A stretch of DNA of 64,000 nt, taken from Henricia sp. BOLD:AAB3569. Taxonomy: Eukaryota > Echinodermata > Asteroidea > Spinulosida > Echinasteridae. Of this stretch, positions 55,101 through 63,844 are shown piece after piece. The DNA lies in assembly GCA_037783545.1 (NCBI GenBank), contig JBBELK010001102.1, forward strand, positions 1 to 64,000. Direction: 5' to 3'. The translations under genes were made by a program, and so were the position numbers. Below the pieces are notes generated by a model. It was not told the origin of the DNA, did no database searches, and worked only from the letters and a program-made list of their open reading frames with translations. Numbering within the stretch: the stretch's first letter is position 1; each line of letters starts with the position of its first letter.

Positions 55101-58100
55101 CCATCTTGTAAGTCAGTTTCTGTATAGCTTGACGACATGCATGGTTGCACATTTTGTGACCAATTTAAATATCAAATGTTGCCCTACAAGATGGCTGCTA
55201 TTTGATAGAGACTATAGACGATGTGCCCTCTGACATCACAAAAAACCAAAACATGCCCGGCGTTATCCATCTAGTGGCCAGAGTCACACAGGAAATTCTC
55301 GTAATTACTCGATACGATTGTAATATTTCTAGCGACGACCAGGGTCGCGCGGCAAACTTATTATAATCTGATTGTAATCGTATTATAATAAGTGTGGTCA
55401 CACGAATGCACAATCTCATCACCATCCATCCCATCCTCCTGTGAATGGAAAAGTAAACCAGGCACGCATTATGAAGCAGAATGTGCATGCGCGCGTGGGA
55501 AATGTTACCACAGTGGAGATCGATTGTAATACGATTACGAGATGGGGTCATATGCAGTTATTGCCAATAGACAGCCGATGACGTAATCACTTTGGCAGTC
55601 TACATGTATTTATTGTAATCCGATTACAATCAAACAGTGAGAATTTTCGTCGTTGACTGATTATAATACAATAACAATAAATTTGGAGTCACACGCACAA
55701 AATAACGTAATCGTACTATAGTAATACTACAATATATTTGGATGTCGTAATTCGTGTGACCCCGGCCTTAAACAGTTATTTTTCAATGCGCACAAAGGGA
55801 AAATAAAACCTGCTTGGAGAAGGTTTTTGCCGGTGCGCGCATCGGTATTTTGCCAGTAGAAACGGCTTATTATGCTTTTTGGTGGGTGACGTCATTTCAA
55901 CTGCCATGCGTAGCTTTCCAAATAACATTTTCATTGTGCAGTAGAACAATTAAAGGTGTTGCTGATCACCAAATACTGTTCATAGTCAATGTCTGCAGTA
56001 CAAAAAGAAAGCCATTTCTTTTACACTATACATGTTTTTTATGGAGACTTTGAAGTCCCATCAGGCATTAAGTGTTTGCATCAAGAATTCCTTGACAATT
56101 TGGACATCTGCTTTTTATATTTTCAGGGCGGGATGCAGCCTCTTCACTATGCAGCTCAGAATTCCCCTGAGGCCTGTAAACTACTACTAGAGGCTGGGGC
56201 TGATGTCAATGCACCACTTGATGTAAGTACCTCACTCTTTGGGCGTTTACAGAAAGTCTTTTATCCAGGGGTATTCATGTACATGTATAAGCCAAAGAAC
56301 TACTAACAACCAGAACTGATTACTGCCTGCGAGTCATGTAACCACACCTTAGCATAATTTTTCGGCACCTCATTTACTTAGTTTATTTGGGCACCTCATA
56401 TACATACTTTTGGGCACTGGTTTGGATTGGTAAACCCAATCCACATGCTGACCAAGATGGGATTCGAACCAGGCCACAGAGGTAGAAGGTGAGCATGCTA
56501 CATGTACATTCACAGGATTTGCACAAATCCTCCATCTGGATTCCAAGGTCCACTCATGATTGTTTGTTTGATGTATTTCATGACATCATTGCTTCCTTCC
56601 ATGACATCATTGCGTAGGCTAAGGCTGGATCCGAATTAGTGGCTATGGCTGTTGCTATCCTAGCTGTTGCTATGGGCGAACAATGACAGTCCTTAGAAAC
56701 AGCACAGCCACAGCCACTAATTCGGATCCAGCCTTGCATGAGCCCCCAATCGCCGATCTTTCCAAAATAGAAAATTCCAGTTCTGGTATCTTGGGGCTTC
56801 TCTGATACCTCATTGGCTCCGCGTTGGAAAGGTCAGCGCACCGCAGTCAAAGTTCAACAATTTTGAACTTTGACCCAGCTCAAAACTGTTGCACGTCGCG
56901 ATAGGCCGCGCACAAGCGGCAAACCAGTTTGTGTACAAACCAATGGCACAGTGTGATTTTTCCGCGATAGTGTGAACTCCCCTTCAGTCAAGTTTTCACG
57001 GACATTCCAGGCAGTATATGGGCGCCGCCAGGAATTTCCATTGTGTGTTGTACCCTAATGAGAGTGGGTCTGATGCAGATCTCTTCTCATGGTCGCGAAA
57101 ACTCGACCAAGCCTACACGACTTGTGGGCACACACAAAAACCACCCATGCACAAAAGCAAGTTTGATGCAGTGTATTTACCTGGCTGTGTGCGTGTACGT
57201 ACAGCACGTGTGCCTGCAATGTATGCCACGCGCGCGATCGCACAAAACAACTCGACGCACAGCACTTTGAACAACCCGAATGACGCATAAAGGAAAATAC
57301 TCTGCAAAATGTTATTTATGAATGGGAATAAGAGTGGGTTTGACCAGTCTTAAACAATACGTTTAAAACTGGCTAGGGGCCTGGACAAGTAATAATGGCC
57401 CTCGCCTTGCGGCTCGGTGCATTATAACTTGTCCAGGCCTCTAGCCGGTTTTACCTGTATGTTTAAGACTGGCCAAACCCAATTTGAGTCCCAAAATCAA
57501 ACTTTCAAGATTTGATTTGTTTCCTCTTTCAGAGCGAGGAAGCTGAAACTGCCATCTTAATAGCTGCTACCAAGGCGCTTCAGTGCCTTCAAGTGCTTAT
57601 TGATGCAGGGGCTGATGTTAATGTACACTATAATGTAAGTAGGACCATGCATATTGCCTTGTTATAACAGGAGCCTTCTAATATCGGGAATGAAAACAAT
57701 GAAAGAACAAGGAATTGGGACCTCAAATTGTTTTTGTTGTAAACAGAATGTTGTATTAATAGTAGGGGCTGGGGATGGTTTTGGGTCATTCCATGAAGTT
57801 CATGGTCACTCTCCCGGATTTTGCAAAAGATTCTTCGGAAAATGACTAATTTTGTGATTCCTGACAGGGATAAAAACCCTCCTGGATTGTCAACTATCAA
57901 CCTTGGGGATTTTTTAGATGTGTTGGGAGTCACGGAATGAACGTGTTTTCCCAGATGTCTTCCCCAAAATCCGGCAGGGTTGTCCATGTGTAGCATAGAT
58001 ACAAGCAAAAGCAGATTTTGTTAACATAATAAAATGAAACTGCAGTCAATTCAGGCGTTTTCACAGTACAGGTGCCAAGACTACATTCGGAAAGACTACA

Positions 58101-61100
58101 TTCGATGTGCATGCGCACGTACAGGGAAAGAGTCGACACGAGCATTGCTAGACGTGTGATTATGCATATTCTATTCTCGAGAAAAGAGCATAGATTGAAC
58201 TTTTTTCTTCACAAATAGGTATTCGTTTTCAAATCAAACCTGAATTGTTTGTGCAATAACCGATGTCAGAAAATAAACAAATAAACCTCTGTCAGAAAAT
58301 GCCCTCTCCGACAGAAACGCTTGGTGGCACTCTTATTGTGAAATGCCCGAATTGTGTTTGTTTGGGGTTTTGTTTTCTCAATACACCCTTTCCACAGACA
58401 GCCATATGAAAGGGGGTAGTCACATTGTCACCATGCATCATGCAGGCACTTCATGGATATATTGTCACATTATTAAATATATGAAAACCTGTCCTCTGTC
58501 ATGGCCGCCGATGACTGTGATAGACCGAACCAGTAAGCCTCGCTTACATAAAAATGCGTCTTGCGTTATATTGTATGGTTCTCCACATGGATCACCACTG
58601 AGCATGCTCAGTTGACACTCGTTTATTCTTTGTTTTCAGTCGACTGGCTCAACCCCATTGCATGAAGTCACTGATGCAGGAGTGGATGTGAGTGCTTGCC
58701 AAGCGTTGCTTAAGGCTGGTGCTGATGCAGACGTTCAAGATAATGTGAGTTACTTTGATTTTTGAGTTCCCCTCCCCCATTTTTCCCATGGGTGTTGAGA
58801 TTGTAATACCATACCATATCATTTGTCATATTTTTCTCATTTTGCATTACCCATTCACATATTTCCAAGGATATTGTCAAAAAACCACCAATGTTTTGTG
58901 AACTAATTTGTCCGGTTACATAAAACAATGCAGTGATTACACCAACATTTTTGCTTCCACATCCAATTTCAGTGTTTTCCACTGCTAAAAATTATGTCTG
59001 GGCGCGCTGAGCAGTGCCCTCACTGGCGGATCAGTATTCGCTGCGTGAGGGCGCTGTTCAAAACGAATGCATGCCGTTATCGACCAGGGATTGCGTGGTA
59101 CAGTAAGTAAATAATGACACCAGTGGCTTGCGAATCATGTTTGGTGACTTTACACCTAATTTTGGAATGACTTGGCTGTATACTTTCGAAGTGTGAAAAT
59201 TGATTATTTTTGTCCGGGCAGCCGAGTTTTTGGTCAGGGCGGCAAACTTTTGTCCAGGCGCTAATTGTACTTTTGATGATTTGTCCAGGCGGCACGCCCG
59301 GACAAAACCACTAGTGGAGAACACTAATTTACTGTTTTCTTCCCATGGATAGTATTTGTGGGAGGTATTTTTGATGATTGTTGGGTTAGAACGAAATCCA
59401 TTTCCTAGAAAAAATAGGAACACGCTCCTTTATAGAGTTCTCATGTTTAAATTTGGCATTACATCAAAATGCTAGATTATGCACACAAGAAATAACCAAT
59501 CAAACATTATTCATATTTTGTTTAGATATCCAGGTCACAATTCCGAATTAGTTTCAGAAACTTAATCTGAAAGATTTTTTTGTTTTTCCAAGAGAAGATT
59601 GTTTTATTTGAAGAATACACAAAAGACTTTTTGTTTTACTAGAGTTCTCTAAGTACTGCAAGGCACTCCTAATGTACTCCCTCATTTCTTTTTTGAAATT
59701 CCTGTATCTATATCGATGACCAAGGTTTTGAGATTAAACCTACAACCGTTCGGATAATAGATTACTAAAGTGTGACGTCAGTTGCCATGGTAATTGGGTG
59801 TAAACATTTGTTGGTAACCTGAAACGTCAATTGCTAAAGCGCAGAGAAAGAGTTCACTGGTTTAGTGTAGTTCCAGTAACTTTGGCAACACACAAAGGGT
59901 GACGTTTTCACTCTGTCTATTTCACAGTTCTTTGCTTCAGTGTGCAGCAATTAAACAAATATACAATTTTCTGAATACACAGCAATGACTTCTTGCGGAT
60001 TTGCGACCGGTTTTAAAAATAATATACAGATAATGAAAGTTTAAATGAGTGTGATGGGAGGAATGTTTTTATGAGGTGAAAGATGGAATGTTCTATTCAA
60101 CGAGGCGAAGCCAAGTTGAATGGAACACATTCCATCTTTTACCGAATGAAAATATTCCTCCCATTGCACGAATTAAAACGTTCATTATTTGTTTTACATA
60201 ACGCCGAAGTAGATTCTTGTCATCCTACTTTTTTTACAAATTATTCAGGCTTCCCCTTCGAGTTTATTTCATCGTCCGTCATAAGTACAAAACCCGCCAT
60301 GTCGCTTGTGAGTTATAAACAAGTTTTTGTGTCGGGGGTTGCGTTCTCTGTTCGCGCTCGCGTCATACATTCGAACACACAGTCATACACTTACGCTGAA
60401 TTATTACAGTGGGTGTGGGCGCACCGTGCAATGGAAAAAACGTATTGAACAAGATTGAGCGGCATATGGAACATAATTGCATGGTTAGTGACGTAGCATT
60501 AAATGGATTAAATAGTAAAGGACACTTGACCTGCTATCGTCCAATCAGATCACAAGGATCTACTTGAGCGTTATATAAAATAAGTTATTTATCAAACGTA
60601 TGTTTTCATGTATTCATTCAGTCTAACCTAACAGCGTTAATTACACCATGCAGCAAGAAATAATGCCCCAGTCTGCAAAGTACTGTTAGATGCCGGAGCC
60701 AAGTTTGATGTGGGGGATCATGTGAGTACAGAGTTATGGCCATTTGTTTTTAATTCAATGAGCTATGCCCATAAATTTAATTCACTTAGGCGGTCAATGC
60801 ACAATCTTCCATTTTCTTTCGCTGATGATAAAGGCCATATGATTTTTTTTCAACCCGCCTAAACCTTATTTCTTGTGACATATGTAATTCTCTGTCTTTT
60901 ATTCCTCTCCCAGGATGGAAATCTGGCCATGCACTATGCTGTAGTAGGAGACAATGTTGATTCTATTCAGCATCTCCTTGATAAAGGAGCAGGTCTTGAT
61001 GTCACAACTGATGTAAGTATGCAGGGCAACCAACCATGGTCTCCACATCACGTCTCTGTTCACATAGTCAACGTGGCAAGCTAAAAGTACCTATAAATGA

Positions 61101-63844
61101 AAACGTTATCCTCGGTTTAATAGTGGCATTCCTTGGTTTGTCTTTTGACTAGCATGCGAGTCTTTCCACAGTAAAGGGGGCATTTTGGCAACACGGACCA
61201 TATTTTTGGGGAAATACCTTTGTCTGGTCTCAAAAACAAAAGAAAGGCATGTTGTCACACTATTTGTAACCCTTTTTGGGCCTAAGTTATCTCTTCAGAA
61301 CAACTGAAACTTATTTCTTTTATTTTGAGACCAGATAAAGGTATTTCCTCAAACATATGGTCTGTGTTGCCAAAATGCCCCCTTTACTGTGGAAAGACCC
61401 GGTAGAGGGAAACATGCACATGGGTCTTTCTATAAATTAGGGGTCCAAAAGTGTGACATTTAGTGTCCCCCGTTATTTTACATAAACAAGATGTAAAATG
61501 TAAGGGGGGACACCAACATTGGACCCCTAATTTATAGAAAGACCCACATGTCAATTGGATTTTGGCATGACACCAACATTTTGAATAGTGCCTATAAATA
61601 GTAGAATTCCAACTTGGCCGGGATTATTTTGCTCGATTAACCCACAGCAGTGTCGCCAGATAATTCAAAGTAGGGTACCAAGGGGTGGCACAACATCTTG
61701 AAAGGGGGGCACAAAAGCAGCTTACCAGGCTTACACAAAGTTGGCGACGTTGCTGTATGTTAATCCATTAGTCAGTTCAGTCCATTTACTAGGTCTTTAT
61801 TTCCATATGAATGTACTGCCCCATACTGCCCTGCCTATTACTGCATTTCTTTGTCTTTATAATGTGGATTTATTGCAGGATGGCAATTATCCACTTCACA
61901 TTGCTGCTATGACAAACAGCACTAAGTCTATCAAGTTTTTGATTGAAAAAGGAGCAGACCGCCATGCAAGAAACAAGGTACGTATGCACAAAACTGCCAC
62001 ATAAACCGAGCAACTACAAAAATGAAACTTTCAGTCAAAAACAACTTTTTTTTTTTCCCTATTAATTAAAAGTTGACATCAAAAAATTCACATGTAAACA
62101 GCCTTGATACACCTCCATGATCAGAAAATTGACAAAAGAATCTACATAGAACTCTCTGTACAGAACGGACAGATTTTGATAGTGGCCTGGACGAGTGATA
62201 ATGGCCCTCGCCTTGCGGCTCATGCCATTATCACTCGTCCAGGCCCCTATCCGGTTTTAAACGCATGTTTAAGACTGGCCAAACCCATTTTATTCCCTAA
62301 TTGTACACTCCAGCAAATTACATTTTAATGCTGTTTCTGCTAGATGGATCACAGCGTTTCTGAAACGGTAATCGTGCGCATTAAAATAATGCTTGTAAAC
62401 TGTTTATTCCATTTCACCTCCCATATACTGTAGCTTGGGTTGACTCCACTCCACAAAGCCGTTATTTCTCATCCTGAAGCCACCAAGATGCTGCTTGCAC
62501 AAGGAGCAGACATTGAAGCTAAGATGACGGTAAGATGCAGCACTTCTTGAAGTGGTGTTTTGATGAGAAATAAGAAAGTGAACCCGAATGTGAGTTGAGC
62601 AGTAACTGAAACGTTAAAGGCAGTATAATGGTATCTCGAAAATCAGAAATGTTCACAGATTTACACCTAACTTACACAATATAAACATGATGCCTGTAGA
62701 AAACTTCCCTTGAAATGGTTTTGTCTGAAGTGCTGTAGTCTTTGAGAAAAAACTATGAATTGTAGGATAGGGCGACAAATCGTGTGTAAAAAAGGTATAT
62801 CAGGGCGACGTGCTCAATAGGGCGACATTTTGGTGTCGCCCTAATATTTTTGAGTTTAAAAATCATTTTTTTAGGTCAAAAACAATTTTTTTTAAATCGA
62901 GAACCATTTTTATTAGGTCTAGAACTGTGTCTCTTAGGTCTGTGACCATCTCTGGAAGCTTTGGGTAAAAAAATAAGGTGTCATTTTGAGTGATTCTTGC
63001 CGAAATTTCGGTGGTCTCCGGTGAGAGTCTTGCCGAAATGTCGCCCCATTGCGGCATTCAGCGTTCTTTAAATAAGTAAAACAATTATCTTTTGTCTCAT
63101 GAGACGAAAATTCAATTTGCCCCAAAACCATTTCGCCCCCAAACCACTTCGCCCGAGTGCCATTTCGCCCCAAATCACTTCGTCCAAACACTACATTGCC
63201 CAAATGCTACTTCGCCTCAAAACCACTTTGTGCACAGGCCGAGGTTCAGGGAGAAATGGTTCAGGGCGAAGTGGTTTGGGGGCTAAATGACTGCAAACCC
63301 TTTTTTGACTGTTTTTTCAAAAGTTAGACGAAGTACGGAGCTGGTTTTTTCTCAGGTTGGTTTTTAAACACACAGGGGAATAAAACTATTTGTAAAAGTT
63401 TACCAATCATGTATACTATAGTGTTCCATAAAAGATTAACTGAATAGATGTTCCGCATAATAAAGTACTTATACAGGAGGTCGTTGGTTCGAGTCTCACC
63501 CAAGCACGCTATGAAGTTTTTCTCTGTCTTGGGGAAGCACTGAGCATACAGTGCTAACCAAGTTACGTCTGGTAGGGTAAAACAAACCTTAATTGATAGA
63601 CACTTTCATACCGGGGGCCGATTTCACAAAGTGCTAAGATGCGTCTTAGGTAGGGTGATTCTTGTTATCTTTTGTGAAATCAACGCCTGGTTCAGTTTCT
63701 TTGGAGTAAATCTGATTTAATATTTTTTTTGCCTTTTTTGTTGACCAGGATGGCATGACTCCCATCTTTAGTGCAGCCTACAGAAGTGTGGAATGCCTGA
63801 AGATTCTAATTGATGCTGGAGCTAATGTCAATGCAAAGTCAGAT
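49003..63844 (+). CDS. Ankyrin-repeat protein, 12 exons seen, 3' end outside window
   Basis: Exons 49003-49155, 51776-51883, 53554-53649, 54924-55031, 56127-56222, 57533-57634, 58640-58744, 60622-60721, 60914-61012, 61879-61977, 62434-62529 and 63749-63844. Exon 1 is a 51-aa leader (MSQDNADGRFEALSPEEQ...); exons 2-12 each encode one ankyrin repeat of 32-36 aa with TPLHxAA and GADVN signatures, and every intron is phase 0. Counting exon 8 at its restored length, about 418 aa are visible. Ankyrin repeats bind protein partners; partner and function are unknown, and no other domain is seen so far. The start ATG has AAA at -3 to -1, and an acceptor (GTTACAG) lies 4 bases upstream, so a non-coding first exon is expected. 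Exon 8 has a frameshift; intron 3 is GC-AG. Confidence 0.88.
49245..49555. repeat. CGGTTAACCG repeat, inverted relative of 29442-29732
   Basis: Shares GTCGGTTAACCGGTGAA-type ends, ATTTCATGAAGTCAT and AATTCTTTAAAATTGGGTTT with the DCXR intron 4 copy, in reverse orientation. It starts about 90 bases after exon 1. Confidence 0.5.
49766..49908. repeat. GC-rich 16-bp minisatellite
   Basis: About nine tandem units of GGGCGCGCCAGCRCGC, differing at one purine position. The repeat is extremely CpG-rich in an otherwise AT-rich intron. All six frames stay open across it, which explains long Arg/Ala-rich frames on both strands; none is a gene. Confidence 0.92.
49928..50160. mobile_element. MITE with GGGCCCAATTTCATGG ends, copy 2
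   Basis: Starts AGGGCCAAATTTCATTG and ends CATGAAATTGGGCCCT; the interior CACAACAATTTGTTTAACAC matches copy 1 at 44925-45160. Confidence 0.72.
50271..50523. mobile_element. MITE with CAAATATTGACTGCTC ends
   Basis: CAAATATTGACTGCTC and its exact reverse complement bound 253 bp; GGTGATGGTGCAAACTA is also inverted. A fragment of the same end occurs at about 20528. Confidence 0.75.
50524..51431. other. Ankyrin gene intron 1, no feature recognised
   Basis: Ordinary sequence with short chance frames; nothing I can assign. Confidence 0.35.
51432..51598. mobile_element. CRE/X-box MITE, copy 2
   Basis: Terminal repeats TAGACTACTAAAGTG and its exact reverse complement over 167 bp. Holds TGACGTCA (51447-51454), then GTTGCCATGGTAAT (51455-51468); CCATGGCAAC recurs near the right end. 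The target duplication is unclear. Confidence 0.78.
51776..51883 (+). CDS. Ankyrin gene exon 2 (repeat 1)
   Basis: 36 codons: LFYKGHTLLMRAAFVS, then MVKVLLDKGADVNLGESE. The TPLH position reads TLLM, a degenerate first repeat. Acceptor ATCTGTAG, donor GAG|GTAATT. Confidence 0.88.
51884..53553. other. Ankyrin gene intron 2
   Basis: Contains a possible retroelement 3' tail at 52525-52592 (GTAAAGCGCCTAGAGGC, then an ATT microsatellite) and an AATAAT microsatellite at 53326-53347. No missed ankyrin exon was found: no GADVN-like codon run occurs. Confidence 0.45.
53554..53649 (+). CDS. Ankyrin gene exon 3 (repeat 2), GC donor
   Basis: 32 codons: CDASPLICAAELNAESCKVL, then LEAGADVNRGDR. Acceptor GTTCCAG. 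The donor is AGG|GCAAGT, a GC-AG intron with otherwise perfect consensus; nearby GT dinucleotides would break the frame. Confidence 0.88.
54340..54778. mobile_element. Inverted-repeat element with GTGTTTACACT ends
   Basis: CGTGTTTACACTGG at the left, AGTGTAAACACTG at the right, with GAGCTCGGGATCAA near both ends and many GGGGCTGATCC/GATCCCGAG motifs between. Superfamily not assigned. Confidence 0.55.
54924..55031 (+). CDS. Ankyrin gene exon 4 (repeat 3)
   Basis: 36 codons: NDSTPLHAAASRANTAAISI, then LLAAGADVNAVESEDI. Acceptor AATTCTAG, donor ATT|GTAAAT. Confidence 0.9.
55276..55768. mobile_element. MITE with GGCCRGRGTCACAC ends
   Basis: GGCCAGAGTCACACAGG and the inverse sequence GTGTGACCCCGGCC bound about 490 bp; CTCGTAATTAC/GTAATTCG and repeated TTGTAATCCGATTAC-type palindromes lie inside. 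Confidence 0.6.
56127..56222 (+). CDS. Ankyrin gene exon 5 (repeat 4)
   Basis: 32 codons: GGMQPLHYAAQNSPEACKLL, then LEAGADVNAPLD. Acceptor TATTTTCAG, donor GAT|GTAAGT. Confidence 0.93.
56345..56505 (-). mobile_element. tRNA-derived SINE fragment (minus strand)
   Basis: On the minus strand a B box GGTTCGAATCCC is followed by GTGGATTGGGTTT, the same head-body junction as the SINE at 24356-24641. The body is shortened and TSDs are not visible. Confidence 0.6.
56621..56735. mobile_element. 115-bp MITE with AAGGCTGGATCCGAATTAG ends
   Basis: AAGGCTGGATCCGAATTAG and its reverse complement, continuing through TGGCT. The middle is GCTGTTGCTAT repeated. Confidence 0.75.
57331..57485. mobile_element. 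MITE with GGCCTGGACAAGT fold-back
   Basis: TGGGTTTGACCAGTCTTAAAC and its inverse bound a hairpin containing GGGGCCTGGACAAGT and its inverse around CCCTCGCCTTGCGGCTC. A second copy with a truncated left end lies at about 62175-62288. Confidence 0.7.
57533..57634 (+). CDS. Ankyrin gene exon 6 (repeat 5)
   Basis: 34 codons: SEEAETAILIAATKALQCLQ, then VLIDAGADVNVHYN. The TPLH position reads TAIL. Acceptor CTCTTTCAG, donor AAT|GTAAGT. Confidence 0.92.
58640..58744 (+). CDS. Ankyrin gene exon 7 (repeat 6)
   Basis: 35 codons: STGSTPLHEVTDAGVDVSAC, then QALLKAGADADVQDN. Acceptor TGTTTTCAG, donor AAT|GTGAGT. An internal GAT|GTGAGT at 58687/58688 copies the gene's own donor pattern. Confidence 0.92.
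58783..59434. mobile_element. TTAAAGGAGCGTGT-family copy with nested AGTGTTYTCCACT element
   Basis: The outer part matches 42133-42439 (CCCATGGGTGTTGAGATT at the left, AACACGCTCCTTTA at the right). At 58970-59327 it is interrupted by a unit with ends AGTGTTTTCCACTGC and the inverse of AGTGTTCTCCACTAG, rich in TTTGTCCRGGC motifs and related to 38330-38650. Confidence 0.65.
59758..59919. mobile_element. CRE/X-box MITE, copy 3
   Basis: TAGATTACTAAAGTG start, TGACGTCA at 59773-59780, then GTTGCCATGGTAAT. The right end is diverged (CACTCTGTCTA). Confidence 0.7.
59920..60621. other. Ankyrin gene intron 7, right part
   Basis: Contains an imperfect inverted segment around 60075-60175 (GATGGAATGTTCTATTC against GAACACATTCCATC). 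No gene seen; the 121-codon frame at 60083-60448 has no recognisable feature. Confidence 0.4.
60622..60721 (+). CDS. Ankyrin gene exon 8 (repeat 7), frameshifted
   Basis: Splice sites are good (TTCATTCAG acceptor, CAT|GTGAGT donor), but the exon is 100 bases, not a multiple of three. Reading in from exon 7 gives SNLTALITPCSKK then a stop. From 60644 another frame gives HHAARNNAPVCKVLLDAGAK and FDVGDH, a normal repeat ending in frame with exon 9. Compared with neighbours there are 4 surplus bases around 60640-60643 (TTAATTA), or one surplus base. Because the flanking introns are both phase 0, skipping the exon keeps the protein open. Sequencing error, a natural null allele or a dying exon are all possible. 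Confidence 0.8.
60914..61012 (+). CDS. Ankyrin gene exon 9 (repeat 8)
   Basis: 33 codons: DGNLAMHYAVVGDNVDSIQH, then LLDKGAGLDVTTD. Acceptor CTCTCCCAG, donor GAT|GTAAGT. Confidence 0.93.
61158..61401. mobile_element. MITE with 75-bp inverted ends (GTCTTTCCACAGTAAAG)
   Basis: GTCTTTCCACAGTAAAGGGG and its reverse complement continue through CATTTTGGCAACACGG and TACCTTTGTCTGGTCTC. Confidence 0.75.
61421..61546. mobile_element. Mariner-like MITE, CA target site
   Basis: TGGGTCTTTCTATAAATTAG and its reverse complement, with CA on both sides. Same family as 28311-28569, shorter. Confidence 0.68.
61879..61977 (+). CDS. Ankyrin gene exon 10 (repeat 9)
   Basis: 33 codons: DGNYPLHIAAMTNSTKSIKF, then LIEKGADRHARNK. 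Acceptor TTATTGCAG, donor AAG|GTACGT. Confidence 0.93.
62175..62288. mobile_element. GGCCTGGACAAGT MITE, copy 2 (left end truncated)
   Basis: GTGGCCTGGACGAGTGATAA, CCCTCGCCTTGCGGCTC and TTTAAGACTGGCCAAACCCA match 57331-57485. Confidence 0.65.
62434..62529 (+). CDS. Ankyrin gene exon 11 (repeat 10)
   Basis: 32 codons: LGLTPLHKAVISHPEATKML, then LAQGADIEAKMT. Acceptor TACTGTAG, donor ACG|GTAAGA. Confidence 0.92.
62815..62842. repeat. Short hairpin TAGGGCGACA
   Basis: TAGGGCGACA and its exact reverse complement TGTCGCCCTA separated by six bases. Related GGGCGAC motifs lie at 62769 and 62803, and TCGCCCCATTG at about 63040. Confidence 0.6.
63112..63285. repeat. Degenerate minisatellite, CCACTTCGCCC-type units
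   Basis: About seven loose units of roughly 15-17 bases (CCATTTCGCCCCC, CCACTTCGCCCGAG, CCATTTCGCCCCAAAT, CACTTCGTCC, CTACTTCGCC) on the plus strand. They are followed by the inverse (GGGCGAAGTGGTTTGGGGGC) at 63266-63285. It reads as a fold-back with internal repeats. Confidence 0.6.
63455..63600 (+). mobile_element. tRNA-like SINE remnant
   Basis: GGTTCGAGTCTCACCC (63486-63501) is a B-box-like sequence preceded by GGAGGTCGTT; no A box or full tRNA fold is evident. Confidence 0.35.
63749..63844 (+). CDS. Ankyrin gene exon 12 (repeat 11)
   Basis: 32 codons: DGMTPIFSAAYRSVECLKIL, then IDAGANVNAKSD. Acceptor TTGACCAG, donor GAT|GTGAGT, so the gene continues past the window. Confidence 0.92.

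Noticed and set aside
60083-60448. 121-aa plus-strand frame in ankyrin intron 7
   Set aside because: No ankyrin signature, no domain and no splice sites in phase.
60635-60660. Alternative acceptors inside ankyrin exon 8 (CCTAACAG, CCATGCAG)
   Set aside because: The first leads at once to CGT TAA, and the second enters in the wrong phase from exon 7; neither restores the repeat frame.
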